Below, piece by piece: positions 45,774 to 57,917 of a stretch of DNA of 64,000 bases. The notes beneath the pieces are model-generated. The model was not told the origin of the DNA and made no database searches. It was given only the letters and a program-made list of their open reading frames with translations. Where the stretch lies: NCBI GenBank assembly GCA_947311845.1, contig CAMZMU010000041.1:134109975-134173974 (forward strand). The letters are read 5' to 3'. The first letter of the stretch is position 1, and each line of letters begins with the position of its first letter. The stretch is from Poa pratensis. Taxonomy: Eukaryota; Streptophyta; Magnoliopsida; Poales; Poaceae. The translations under genes and the position numbers were made by a program.

Positions 45774-46279
45774 GCCCTGTCGTGGAGCGCGCTGAAGAGG
45801 CTGAGCATCGCGTGCAGGCGGCACAGGTCTTGACGCAGCAGCGGGAGCGCATGTTCCAATCCTTGGTGACCCGGGGAACACTCTCGCGGGCAGCTAGGAG
45901 TGGATGCCCCTGCGTTCCCGTCATGGGAACGCTGACGCCGCCACATACCTCGCCTACTTCGATCAGCTCTTCACGTGCTCGAGGGCCCTGTGGCGGAACT
46001 TGGCGATGTTGTTGATGAGGAGTGCCGCAAGCTCTTGACCGTGGCGATCGATCGCGTCTTCGCCAACCTCCAGCGCCTTCACCCGGCTTCGACTACGAGT
46101 CAGTGACCGAGCCCATCGAGGAGGACCAAGCCTGGGAGCTCTCCAACTTGGTTCGAGAAGAAGTCAACGATTACGTCGACCGCTTCAAGAGGGTTGAGGC
46201 GGAGCAGGCCGCTGAGGAGGATGAAGGCGCCGAAGAAGAGAAGGCTGAAGAGGACGGCGATGGTGAACCCTCTGCCTAG
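45774..46279 (+). pseudogene. Tat additional ORF C-terminus (right copy)
   Basis: Duplicate of 30100-30607. The last 85 codons (46022-46279) are open, ending EEEKAEEDGDGEPSA and TAG. The start is cut by the N gap. Heptad-rich, acidic coiled coil. Confidence 0.7.
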
Positions 46280-47365
46280 GCCACTCCTGCAACAAGATGC
46301 GCTTGGCGCAATATCTTTGTTTTAAGACTTGTTTTAACTTCGGCTTGTAAGATACTTTGATGTATGCAAACATGTGTGTGTGCCCCTCGAAGGGCCTTTT
46401 ATCCCTGTTCCATGTCTTTCTTCGCTCTACGTCGTCAGGACCCATCTCTTTGCGCTATGACACCGCCGCTACGGTATGCCGGAGCGTGACTCGGCAAGGC
46501 CGGGGGGTGTTTAAGGCTTGGAGAGGTAAGGGCTCTCGAGTCGCGGTGCTCGAGGGCCCCCTTTGACGCACAAGCAGTCCATGGAGTGTGAGAGAGAAAA
46601 AACCGCTCGAGGGACGACAGGTGCGTGAGAGGGAGAAAAACTCTGAGGGCGCGAGCGCTAGACTTAGCTTGGCGAGACTTTGGCCTCGTAGAGGGTTGGC
46701 TTCCCTGATGGTGCGCTCCCTCTAGGGGTCGGAGCGTGACTTCTCGACCTTGGGGAGGACTCTTGTTCCCTGTATTGGTTAGAGAGGCAAACCCAAAGCA
46801 GGCACATGGTAGTAAACACTCATGCGCGCTTATAGGCTTCCTCATGGTATCTCGCGAGGAGAGTAAGTACCAAGGTCCTTTGGTGAGGTGGCGTGTTTTG
46901 GGAGCAAGCCCATGGGCCAGAGCTCTTTGGGAGGTAACAGGCGTGAGAGCGTGCTCACGTGCTAGAGCTCGGATCCTTTGGATTTTGCGGTGCTGTTGGG
47001 GTGCTCTTGAGGCACAGTCACCGTACTCAGCCCCTCGCGAGGTGCGCATGGGGAAGAATATGAGCGCGAAATGAACTAAGATGATGAAAAGTAAAAACTC
47101 ACCACCAAAATATTACATAGCGGCGCCTCAGCGCAATGTTTCATTGAGAAACGAATTGGTTCATTACACTTGGTGACCAAGATAAAGTTTTCCATGTCGA
47201 GGCATGGGGACCACATTCAGTGGCTGAGACTCTTCACGGCCTGCGGCGGCACGTAATCAGGAGAGCTCAGAGGGGCTGGCCCTCGGGAGGAGAAGCTTTT
47301 GTGAAGCTTGGAGGTGAAGTTGTGTGCTTCCCTCTAGAGACAAAAAATGTCTGGCGTGACTATGA
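46280..47365. other. Convergent spacer (right copy)
   Basis: Duplicate of 30608-31707; no coding domain, differing by small indels. Confidence 0.5.
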
Positions 47366-48466
47366 TCACGGGTAGAACTTGCGTAGATGCGCGATGTTCC
47401 ATGGATTCTTGACCGGAATGCCGTCCTCCGTTTCGAGGCGTACCGCGCCAGGCCTGGCGATGTGTGAGACCCTGTAGGGGCCTTCCCACATTGGCGAGAG
47501 CTTGTGGAGACCTTCCCTGGAGAGGATTCTCCTGAGGACGAGGTCGCCTGTCTCGAGAGTGCGCGGACGTATGTGGCGGCTGTGGTAGCGTCGCAGGTCT
47601 TGCTGGTACTTGGCTGCCCTGAGGGCGGCACGGCGGCGCAACCCGTCAAGGAGCAGCAGGTCGTCGCTGTGGAGGTCTGCTTGATCGTCCTCGTTGAAGG
47701 CAAGGACCCGTGCGGATCCATGCTTGATCTCTGTGGGGAGGACTGCTTCAGCTCCATACACGAGGCAAATGGCGTCTCACCAGTGGGCTTCGTGGGGTTC
47801 GTGCGGATGGACCAGAGCACGGACGGGAGTTCGTCTATCCAGCCCTTGCCGTAGCCCTTCAGGCGATTGAAGCTTCTTGTCTTGAGGCCCTTGAGGACCT
47901 CAGCATTTGCTCGCTCGGCTTGGCCGTTGCTCTGTGGGTGAGCCACCGAGGCGAAGCAGAGCTTGGTGCCGAGGCTCTCGCAGTAGGCCCTGAAGATGCC
48001 GCTGGTGAATTGTGAGCCATTGTCGGTGATGATGCGATTAGGCACACCAAAGCGGCAGACCAGGCCTCTGATGAATTTTACTGCTGCCCTGGCCGGTATG
48101 CTGCGCACTGCTTCAACCTCTGCCCACTTGGTGAACTTGTCGACTGCCACGAAGAGGAAGCGGTAGCCCCCTTGTGATCTCGGGAAGGGTCCCAGATGTC
48201 TAGCCCCAGACCGCGAAAGGCCACGAGAGCGGGATGGTTTGGAGTCCCAGTGCAGGCTGATGACTTGCTTGGCGTGGAACTGGCACGCATCGCAAGACTG
48301 GACGATGGTGGTGGCATCTTGAAGCACTTGGGGCCAGTAGAAACCGCTCCTGAAGACCTTGCCTGCCAGGGTGCGTGCAGAGGAATGGTGGCCACACTCT
48401 CCACTGTGAATGTCTCTGATCAGCATGCGGCCTTCCTGGGGGGGACGCACTTGAGTGCAATTCCAT
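47366..48466 (-). pseudogene. pol: Tat integrase (right copy)
   Basis: Duplicate of 31708-32872. The core (VDKFTKWAEVEAV, ITDNGSQFTSG, GQAERANAEVLKGL) and the C-terminus (47761-47366, ending NIAHLRKFYP) are both recognisable. A shift near 47765 separates them. The zinc finger (CDACQFHAKQ) is better preserved than in the left copy. Confidence 0.83.
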
Positions 48467-48801
48467 TTGGGCGCTTGCGGTACAGGTCTCCCTCGAGGAT
48501 GTAGTATGACTTGGCTTGTCGAGCCACTCGTTCTGCCTCCGCGTCTTCTTCAGGAAGGACTCCCTTCAGCAGGTAGTCTTTGAGTTCGTCAACCCAGCCT
48601 GTCTCTTGTGCACCATAGCCAGCAGCAGACGCTCCCCTGAGGATGGACCGCAGTTGGGTGCCCCACCTATAGGAGGTGGTGGGAGTACTTCGTCTGTGCT
48701 TGGCTGCTGCTTCTTGTGGCTGCTTTATGGACGCCTTGGAGAGTCTCTCTTCAAAGACGCCGGCCGGCTGGGCCTGCCTTCGTGATGCTCGCTTGGCGAT
48801 G

Positions 48802-49467
48802 TCATCTGCCTCTGGTTCTCCTTTCGCGGGATGTGCATGAGCTCCATGCCCTGAAGTGCTTCTCGAGCTTGCGGACCTCTTCAAGGTAGGCGGCCATGTG
48901 GTCGTCTTTAGGCGTGTAGCTCTTGTTGGAGAAGTTAACCAGGAGCTGGGAATCACCCTTTATGAGTAAGTGCTTGACGCCAAGGGCGATTGCGGCTCTG
49001 AGCCCGGCGAGGAGGCCCTCGTACTCGGCGATGTTGTTGGAGATCTTGTCTATTGTGAAGCACAGCTGGATGGCGTAGTAGAGCTTGTCACCTTTTGGTG
49101 AGGTTAAGACAACGCCAGCCCCACCATTGCGGCAGGCGAAAGCTCCATCGAAGTGCATGGTCCAGTGGCTTGGCATTGTATCTCCCGATGACGCGGTTTC
49201 TTCTTCGCGAGGCTCTTCAGGAGTTGGGTCTGTCCACTCGGCGACGAAATCCGCCAGCGCTCTCCCTTTTATGACTCTTGTGGTGTCGAAGCGCAAGTTG
49301 AATGGCTGCAGCTCAATGTTCCATCCTGCGACGCGGTCAGTAGCGTTGGGGTTGCGCAGGATCTGCTCCAGGGGGAAGGACGTGACCACCGTGATGGGGT
49401 GGCCCTGGAAGTAGTGGCGCAGCTTCCTGGAGGCGATGAGTAGCGCGAGGAGGAGCTTCTGCTGCAC
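48802..49467 (-). pseudogene. pol: Tat RNase H end and second RNase H (right copy)
   Basis: Duplicate of 33072-33815; open for 221 codons with MHFDGAFACRNGGAG, NNIAEYEGLL and IKGDSQLLVN. A downstream linker to the integrase (48956-48420) is in another frame. The region 49468-49859, towards the RT, carries the degenerate RNase H start. Confidence 0.8.
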
Positions 49468-49859
49468 TGGGTACCGCTCGCGAGCATCTCGCAGTACAGT
49501 ACTGACGAAGTAGACTGGATGCTCGACGAGGGTCGTTGATGGTGCGGCAGCGTCGGCTCCCTCGAGAGGCTCCTCAGGACCTTTGGCGAGGTTTGCCTGT
49601 GGAGGAGCCTCGGCAGGGGTGCTCGTGGGGACTCGACTTGAGGCTGTGGGCCTGGCACTGGGTCTGGAGAGACTGTTCCTCGTCGGGAGGTTCTGGACTT
49701 GGTGTGGCAGTGCTTTTCTTGGGGAGAACTGGCTCTTCTCTTTCCACCACCAGGACGGCGCTTGCAGTTTGTGGAGTGGCTGCTAGGTACAGCTTCAGAT
49801 GCTCGCCTGCCCTGGGGGCTACCATGACTGGTGAGCTAGCCAAGTATTTCTTCAAGTCC

Positions 49860-50761
49860 TCAAATGCTTTCGGCCTCTGGAGTCCACTTGAAGGTGCCGG
49901 ATTTCTTCATGATCTTGAAAAATGGCAAGGCTCTCTCGCCGAACTTGGAGATGAAGCGGCCTAAGCTGGCCATGCATCCTGCTAGGCGCTGCATGTCCTT
50001 GAGGCGGCGAGGTGGCTGCATGTCTTCTATAGCCTTGATCTTGTCAGGGTTTGCTTCTATGCCGCGGTGGGACACGAGGAACCCGAGGAGCTTGCCTGAA
50101 GGCACCCCGAAGACGCACTTGGCGGGGTTTAACTTGATGTTCACCTTGCGCAGGCTGGCGAAGGTTTCCTCGAGATCCTTCAAGAGAGTGTCTCCCTCGC
50201 GAGACTTGACCACGATGTCGTCGACATAAGCTTCTGCATTTCTTCCCATCTGAGCCCCCAAGGCGATCCTCATGAGCCTCTGGAAGGTGGCGCCGGCATT
50301 TTTCAGGCCAAAGGGCATGCAAGTGTAGCAATACACACCACAAGGGGTGAGAAATGCTGTTTTCTCCTCGTCTTCCTTGGCCATTTTGATCTGGTGGTAG
50401 CCTGAGAAGGCATCCAGGAAACAGAGGAGATCACAGCCGGCGGTGGAGTCCACAATCTGGTCTATCCTTGGCATGGGGTATGGATCCTTGGGGCAGCCTT
50501 GTTTACGTCTGTGTAGTCGATGCAGAGCCGGCCTCCTCCATTGGGTTTTGGGACAACCACACCGTTGGAGAGCCAAGTGGGGTGGGCAACTTCTCGAATG
50601 ATGTCTGCTGCTTTCAGCTTCTCTACTTCTTTGATGATGAACGCTTGCTTCTCGGGGGCTTGTTTCCGCGCTTTTGCTTTACAGGGCGTGCGTCTGGACA
50701 CACGGCTAAGTGGTGCTCGATCACCTCCCTTGGTACACCGGACATTTCTGACGGAGTCCAT
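49860..50761 (-). pseudogene. pol: Tat reverse transcriptase (right copy)
   Basis: Duplicate of 34201-35111 with the same two-frame split near 50483 and the same YVDDIVVKS motif. The C-terminal end differs by a small indel near 49870. Confidence 0.87.
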
Positions 50762-50878
50762 GCGAACATGTCAGAATTTGCCCGAAGGAAGGCGACGAGC
50801 GCGCTTTCCTATTTGGGAGGCAAGCCAGCGCCTATGGTGACGCTAGCCCCCGAGCCTCAGCCCCCGAGCCGCTGGTGC

Positions 50879-51760
50879 TCAGCGACACCTTCTTTGTAGA
50901 TGCTTGCTCTTGAGTGAACAGTGTTTCTTCTTCTTGGGCCTCTCGAGAGGCTCCATGTCCTCGTCAGGGGAATGCCATGGCAGCGGCCTTGTAGGCGATC
51001 TCGACAGCGCGCGTGGCGTCCTGTACGTGACCACGTATGGTGATGGTGCCACCGCTGCCAGGGATCTTGACCATGTTGTAGGCGTGGTGCGTGACGGCCA
51101 TGAACTTCGCGAGGGCGGGGTAGCCGAGGATGGCGTTGTAGGGCAGGCCAATGTGCGCGACGTCGAAGTCAATTAGCTCGGTGCGGTAGTTCTCCTGCGT
51201 GCCAAAAGTGACCGCGAGCCTCACTTGCCCCAGAGGCGAGATTGAGCCGCTGGTGACCCCGGTGAAGGGCCTGGAGGGCATGAGCCACTCGTAGGGCACT
51301 TGAAGCGTCTCGAAGGTCTCGACAGAGATGACGTTTAGGCCTGCACCCCCATCAATGAGCGTCTTGCCGACGGCGATGTTGTTGATGGTGGGGGTGCACA
51401 CCAACGGGAGGGTGCCCACAGTCTTTGTAGACTTGGGGTGATCTTTGGCGTCGAAGGCGATGGTGTACTGGGACCACTTGAGGGGGCGGGACGTCTCGAC
51501 CCCGGGAAGCGCTGCGTTGAGCTCGCGAGCGAACTGCTTGAACTGGTTGTTCGACTTGGGCGCCTGGGATCCGCCGAGGATGCATGCCATGGCACCCTTG
51601 GGGGCCTGGTAGCCTCCAGGCTCTTCGTCGGGCAGATTGTTGTTTTTCTCGGCGGCATTCGCCTGAGTTCCCTGGGCCTCTGGAAGTTGCCCTTGCGTCC
51701 ACCTTTGCGGTAACCACGGCCTCTGCCGCGGCCACCGCTGCCTTCTTCTTGCTCAGCTGC
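50879..51760 (-). pseudogene. pol: Tat aspartic protease (right copy)
   Basis: Duplicate of the left protease region. Here 208 codons (51590-50964) are open in one frame across TLIDGGAGLNVIS and NAILGYPALAKF, which supports the view that the left-copy breaks are partly sequencing errors. A 3-bp loss near 50965 shortens the tail. Confidence 0.8.
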
Positions 51761-53224
51761 TTGAGGTCATAGCAGTTCTCGTCGCATGGCCGCGCCTGTT
51801 GTGGTAGATGCAGAACGGGCGGTTGTCCACCTTTTTCTCGCCAGCCTCTGGAGAGTCCTCGCGAACATGCTTGGCGTCGGGTTCAGCTGCCAGGACTGCG
51901 GTAGGCTTGCGCTTTATCTCGTCACGCCTCTTCTGGGTCTTGGATCCCTCGACAGGGTCGTCTGTCGAGCCCACCTTGACGAAGAGGAGCCCTTCTTCTG
52001 CCTTGGCGCATTTGTCTGCGATGTCGAAGAGCTTCACCACGGAGGAGAGGGTATCATGGATGCCGAGCTTCTCGAGCATCCTGTGGTTGGTGACGCCCTC
52101 TCTGAAGGCCGCAATGACGTGCGAGTCCGGGATGTTCGGGATCTTGTTGCGGACTTGGCTGAAGCGCTGGATGTACCTGCGGAGGGTCTCGCCAGGCTTC
52201 TGGCGCACAGCTCGCAGGTCGTTGTAGGTGAGGGCGCGCTCGTACGTGCCCTTGAAGTTCGCAACGAACTGCTGGCAGAGCTCCTCCCACGAGTCAATGG
52301 AGTCCTCGGGAAGGTTCAGGAGCCACGACAAGGCGGAATCCTTGAGAGCGTGGGAGAACCAGTTGGCCATGACCTTGTCGTCTCCCCCCGCAGCTTGGAT
52401 GGAGGTGGTGTAGAGCTGCAAGAACTCGATGGGGTTGTTCGTGCCGTCGTAGCCCTTGGGTAGGTCAGGCCTGAACTTCTGTGGCCAGACGACGCGACGC
52501 AGGTTGCGGGTGAAGGCCGCGCAACCTGTGGCGTACGAGGCGATGCCCCTGAAGAGCACGGCGGTTCTGTCGCCCTGCTTGGCCGATTTCCTCGACGATG
52601 CGCTTCTGGAGGTCCTTCTGGCGCTCCATTTCCACCCGCGCGTCTGGGGGTGTCCGCTGCACGATTTGACAATCGCGCGGCGAAGACGCGTGGGATGCGG
52701 CCTTGTGCGCCGCGCTGGAGGCGGACCTGGCGGAGGCGGCGGGGAGGCGGCGGCGGAGGTGCGCCATGCGCGGTGGTTCCAGCGCGTCCGGAGTTGTGGT
52801 GCACCAGAGAGCGCGACGCCGCAGGAGCAGCGCGCGGTGCCGCCGCAATGTCGACGAGGTGCTGGAGGCGGCCGAGCCAGTTGTCGTGCGCCTCAGCTGG
52901 GGCGGTAGCGGAAGAGTTCCGCGGCCATGAGCAGCGCGGTGTTTGGGCTGGGCGCTGGACGCCCAAGAGTGGAGGCGCTGTGGCGCTGGGACGGATGCGA
53001 GGACTCAGCGTCCTCGCCGTGCCCGTGGTCGACGTCGTCGTCGAAGCGGTCGTCGTGGTGGCCGTCGTCGTCCTCGGGGTGCTCCACCGCGGTTCAGCGG
53101 TGTTGCGCCCCGTGGCACGGCTGGCGCGGGGACGGCCGCGAGGGTTGGTGGTGTTGGCAGCGGGCTCGGTGGTTGCCCTGCCTGATGCCCGCCGGGTGGC
53201 GCGAGCTGCGCGAGTGTCCGCCAT
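51761..53224 (-). pseudogene. gag: Tat gag (right copy)
   Basis: Duplicate of 36121-37581. The capsid domain is open for 268 codons (52559-51753) and includes the CIYHNRRGHAT knuckle. The poly-Pro-coding GGC repeat (about 52733-52760) is shorter than in the left copy. ATG at 53224. Confidence 0.83.
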
Positions 53225-53262
53225 GGTGCAGAGGTCGATGAAGGTTGAAGACGCGCCTCAGC

Positions 53263-53280
53263 CCCCTACCTGGCGCGCCA
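53263..53280 (-). other. Tat primer binding site (right copy)
   Basis: TGGCGCGCCAGGTAGGGG on the minus strand next to the LTR start at 53283. Confidence 0.85.
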
Positions 53281-53282
53281 AT

Positions 53283-54303
53283 TGTCGGAGAATGACTCCC
53301 ACGAAACAGGGATAGTCAAGCTCACGAAGAGAGTTCGTGTAAGGGGCTGAACACGTTGGTCAAACAACCCTCAACCTGCACGGCGACGGTGCTCGTCGAG
53401 CAAGTGGAGGGACATCACGACAGAGATGAACACCAGCCCGTACCCAGGTTCACGGCCCTCGTGTGGAGGTAACACCGCTACTCCTGCTTGTCTGTATTGC
53501 ACTGCTTGTAGAGGTTACAGTACAATGAGCTTGCCGAGGGCTCTCTTTTGGCAATGGTGTACAAGGAAGGGAAGCTGGTCTTCTTCCTTGCGCGTAAGTG
53601 GCTATGCTGGAATGAGAATGCGATCCTTGCTACGGTGCTGCCGTCCTCCTTTTATAGGCGCCCCGTGCTCCCTCCCTGCGCTTGCACTATGGTAGGGCTG
53701 TCACGTGGCGCAGAAGGTAGAGCGCGGTGCACCGCAGCCCGGTTGTCCATGGACGCGGTCCATGGGCGTAAAGCTGACTCCTGTAGCAGAGTAACCACCG
53801 TCCATGCAGGACGGCCAGCTGGGGCCGCAGAGGAACGTGGGGGTGCCCACGGTGACGTTGGCGCGGAGTGTAGCGCGGCCGGTCCCCTTATCACCAAAGA
53901 GGAAACCTTGTAGTCCGGTGCGGATGGCACAGCTTTGTTGACCCCTTTAATCACCAAAATGGCAACTGCGGCGTCGTCGTCACCGCGCGCAGGGGCGCGC
54001 GTCACTCTGCGGCCGCTGCAGAGCCCATGTGCGCTCTGCAGAGGTTGCTTTGCAGCGAAGCGATCTCCACGAGGGCTTGGATGCCCTGTAGAGAATTCGG
54101 CGTTGACCTCTCTCCAGGGGAGATTTCCTTGAAGAGGGGGCAGCAGTGGATGGCCTCCGCAGGCCTCTGCTGCCTCAAAATCGTGAGGCAATCCCTCGCG
54201 AGGCTCTCCAAGCCGTAGGCTTGGTCCTTAGCGAAAATTCGCCATCAAGTGTCGAGGGCCGTAGAGGACAGGCCCAGCACACCCTGGATTTCACTGGGCG
54301 ACA
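53283..54303 (-). mobile_element. Tat gypsy 5' LTR (right copy)
   Basis: 1,021 bp; duplicate of 37640-38667 with several one-base deletions (for example near 53570, 53640 and 53870). AACAA target duplication at 54304-54308. Confidence 0.9.
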
Positions 54304-54679
54304 AACAAGACGATGTTATTTACTGTGAGTCAACCGATGGCCAGTGCGGCCAGTTCAAATAATTTGCTGAAGTTGATTGGTCTTCACCAAAATTAATTTC
54401 ATCAGCACAGTGTATCCCCGAGCTCCAAACTGAAGAATAAAAAGAGGTACATATGGATCTGTTAAAACAACAGGTGTCTTTAGCTGTTACGGTCTTTAAT
54501 CTATCAAGTTTATGATCAAAGAGGAACACAAATTGCGGGCAGAAACTTAAAACTCACTAGTCAAAATCCTGATACAAGTAACCCTGAAGGTTGTGGGGGC
54601 TTGCCTTTGGCGACGGTGGTCGGCCTGCTCGATGGAGGAGGAGGCGCTCGGCTTGCCGGCGAGGCTCTCGCAGAGGCCG

Positions 54680-56591
54680 TGTAATAACCCAAAAAAAAAA
54701 TTGATATTTAAATTTACTATTTTGACAACGGAAACAAGAGAATTTGTACTAATGAAATGATAGATAAAATAAGAAAACAGAAGGACCTAAGTGTAAGGTT
54801 CCTAGATATTTGTCCCACGTTAGCATTATCTCTTACCATGGTTTTTTAAAAAGGCAGGAGGCTCTGTTCTTATCCGTGCACCTTGGCAGCCAAGTTTCCT
54901 CGGTTCATTCTTATCAACTTGCACTAAATATCCTGAGGAGTGTGTACGAGGTTTGGACCTATAAATAGCCCTGCCGCTGAAGCCTCTCACCATCGCCCAA
55001 TCAAGTTAGCCGCTCTCTCTCCCATTCTTTCTGTTCCGCCGATAGGAAGCTCTGCTTCTGCTCTTTGAGATAGCCTTTAGAGGATAGGAGCAGACCGCTG
55101 CAGGAAATCTGTTAAATCAAGTCGGGAGTCCTAAGGTAAGCAACTAGTATAGTTAATCTAGTTCTGGTGGTTATTCCGGTTCATGCTGATCTCCTAGCTG
55201 ATGTAGTAGTCAATGCTTTTCCTATAAGCTAAAGATCCATCGATCCATCTTTCTATCTAAGAGCACGATTCATATGCTTCTATTAGTTCTGATCAGATTA
55301 GCTAAATCACATGCACTATTTACTGATGAAGTTAAATGGATGAATCAGATCCTCTAATTAAAATAGTATATTGTTTCGCCATCAGTGCGGCGAGACTGCC
55401 GGAGATGCAGTTGCATGTCGTCATACTTGTGAATTGAATGGATAAATTAAGGTGATACAGAAATACCTGACACGGCATGAACCGATCAAATAATTAAATA
55501 AGCTGTGTATATGAGCATGTACTTGGAACGTGAACAGAGACAAGAGGATGACTAGTTCGTGCATGCTTTGGCAGCAGAATTAGTACATGAACCATACATG
55601 TATTTAAGTAGAAGTTAACCATGATTAATCTAACTAATTATTAAATGGTGAACGTGAGAAAATAGTATCAGTATACTCAACCCGGCCTATGTGACATGTT
55701 TAGGTCTGGAGGAAATAGAAGTTTAATCCGTGAAGACTCAAGGCAAGCTGCGTATACCAGAAATCTCTTGTTTGGTTGATGTTCCTTTGATTGATTTTAT
55801 TTGGTTGCTTTGCTTATCTTTGTATCGTATGATATTAATTTCCCATATCTCTAGAGCTTCTCTTTTCGTATATTTAGGACTTTTGGTATGTCGTATATTG
55901 GTCAAGATAAAATATGGAATTATATATCAACAAAACGATTGGTCATAATTATTGGAAAGCGTGGTGTATCTAGCCTGGGACGGTCGATACCTGAAAGGTG
56001 TGGGATGAGAAGGCCGGATGGGAAGGCCCACACAAGTAGGGGACTCGGCGACGTGATTCTCAGAGAGGGATATTATCACAAGGTGGGATTATGACAATTG
56101 ATTTTGCTGATACTCTACAGGGACTAACACTTAAATATGATATTTGTGTGATGATACTACAATTGGTGGTATTTGGTTTATTATGCCAACCGGTTTCGAG
56201 TTGGCGATATGGAGTGTTAAGTTTTAATGAGTTGTGCATATGTGCAAAGGCGTTTGAATTGTGTTTATTCTTGCTGAGTATGTTTAACATACTCACGTCC
56301 TTTTATTTTTATTGGTATGCGCAGACGAAGGTTAAGATCAAGAAGTGATAGACGAGGATCCATGTGGTGACATCTAGTGTAGTAGTCAAGATAAACACCA
56401 ATAAGAGAAGATTCCGCTGCTAATGTAATAAAATAAATTGTACTTGTAATATTTGATATGAGTAAAGTGGAGACCTTGCTTGGCTTTTGTTGATGATATT
56501 TCACGATTCTAAGCCTTGTATGCTTATGGGTTCTTCACCCATAAGTGTACGGCGGCTGTCATTCTCCCAGGCCGTGGTTTGGGGCGTGACA
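54680..56591 (+). mobile_element. 1.9-kb solo LTR (right copy)
   Basis: Duplicate of 39035-40930: TGTAATAACCC to GGGCGTGACA, with GGCCG at 54675-54679 and 56592-56596. TATA box at 54960-54967. Small indels distinguish it from the left copy. Confidence 0.8.
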
Positions 56592-56623
56592 GGCCGTGGT
56601 GTCTGGATCCGGCGCCCTGGTCC

Positions 56624-56743
56624 GGATCTGGCCTTCAGCGGAGGCGGTGGTCGCCGTCAGAGATTGTTGCGATGGACACAGCTGCAAGAAGGAGATTGCC
56701 CTAGTCTCGGATCTGGTCTTCAGCGGAGGCGGGCGCCGCCGTC
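56624..56743 (-). repeat. Direct repeat inside the CACTA GC-rich exon
   Basis: GGATCTGGYCTTCAGCGGAG followed by GCGG occurs at 56624 and again at 56709, about 85 bp apart, suggesting a local tandem duplication of the exon-like sequence. Confidence 0.6.
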
Positions 56744-57297
56744 GGGAGGAGGGCGCCGCCGCTGGAGAAGGGTGCGCCGTCGTCGGAAGGAGGCGCCGTC
56801 GTCGGGAGGAGGGAGCCGCCGCCGTTGCGAGGGGAGCGCCGCCGCCATGTAGAGCGCGCCGGCGCCGGGCGCAAGGGCAGTAGGGGGAGGATGCTCAGAG
56901 AAGTACTCGACGGAGCGCCGCCACAGGCCAGAGAGAGAAACTAGATCACGCGAGGCAAATGGGGAATTAGGGTACGCGGGGGTGGTAGCTGGCACATATA
57001 GATTTTTCCGTGGGCTGGGCCAAATATTTCGTCTCGCGCGCGAACATCCCGCTCAGCCCATTTAGCCACCTGCAGTCGGTCGGCATTGTTTACCGACCGA
57101 CCATCAGATGCATATACAGGAATTCCCGACCGATTGCGCGACAGCAAAGTTATGAGAATCGCCGACCGATAGTCTGATGGCGTACATGAGTTTACCCGAC
57201 CAACAGTCTGACGTGAGTTTTCCCGACCCAAAATTGGTCAGCGAAAGTCAGTATTGCCGACCGACAACGGTAGGGAATGTGGTGTCGTGGTGTAGTG

Positions 57298-57917
57298 CAA
57301 GTCACTTCTTTGAAGAAAGACTTGAAAAAGCATCATGTTGGGGACTTTACACTTGACAATATGTTGAGTGTTCAAAGACGCCCCAATGACAAGAGTGGAC
57401 TTGGATTCAACTCCAATATCAAGAACAAGTCCAAGTTCAACAAGAAGAAAAGGGCCAAGAACAAGTTAAAGATTCGGCCAAGATTATTTGCTTCAAGTGC
57501 AAAGTTGAAGGGCACCATGTTAGATCTTGCCCTTTGAAGAAGAAGAAGTCTCTTAGTGAGAAGCAACAAGGGAAGATGCCTCAAGCTCAAACTCAAGTTC
57601 CTCAAGTTGATGAACGGCCACTTCCCAAGAAGAATCAAGCTACCCCTCCGCAAGTCAAGATTTCAACTAAGAAGAAAGGAGGAAGCAAATGTTGCTACAT
57701 ATGCCGTGAGAAGGGTCACTTTGCTTCTTCATGCACTAATGGTACCTTATCCAACCCAATTATAATTGATAATGTTTACTCTCTTCGGAAGGATAAGGTT
57801 GGCAATGTGTTTGCCAAATATGTTGGTGCTCAAAGTGGTGTCAAGAAAAGCACCATTTGGGTTGCCAAACCTATTGTGACTAACCTCTTAGGACCCAACT
57901 TGGTTGGGGACCAATAA
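57298..57917 (+). pseudogene. gag: Copia gag, C-terminal part with two zinc knuckles (right copy)
   Basis: Continues the Copia gag from the CACTA target site: VTSLKKDLKKHHVGDFTL, MLSVQRRPNDKSGLGFN. Two knuckles of the CX2CX4HX4C type follow: CFKCKVEGHHVRSC (about 57488-57530, reached by a frame change) and CCYICREKGHFASSC (about 57690-57735). It ends with KSTIWVAKPIVTNLLG and a TAA at 57915-57917, near the place where a complete Copia would enter protease. The stop is followed by non-coding spacer, so the element is gag-only. Confidence 0.8.

Larger units (their letters stand above)
54309..57297 (-). mobile_element. CACTA right arm (right copy)
   Basis: Duplicate of 38673-41631, ending GTGTCGTGGTGTAGTG at 57297 with a clean CAA target duplication (57298-57300). 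It includes a minus-strand 70-codon frame (54529-54320) that is exon-like, the solo LTR, the GC-rich exon candidate (56597-57072) and the subterminal repeats (57073-57297). Confidence 0.87.
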
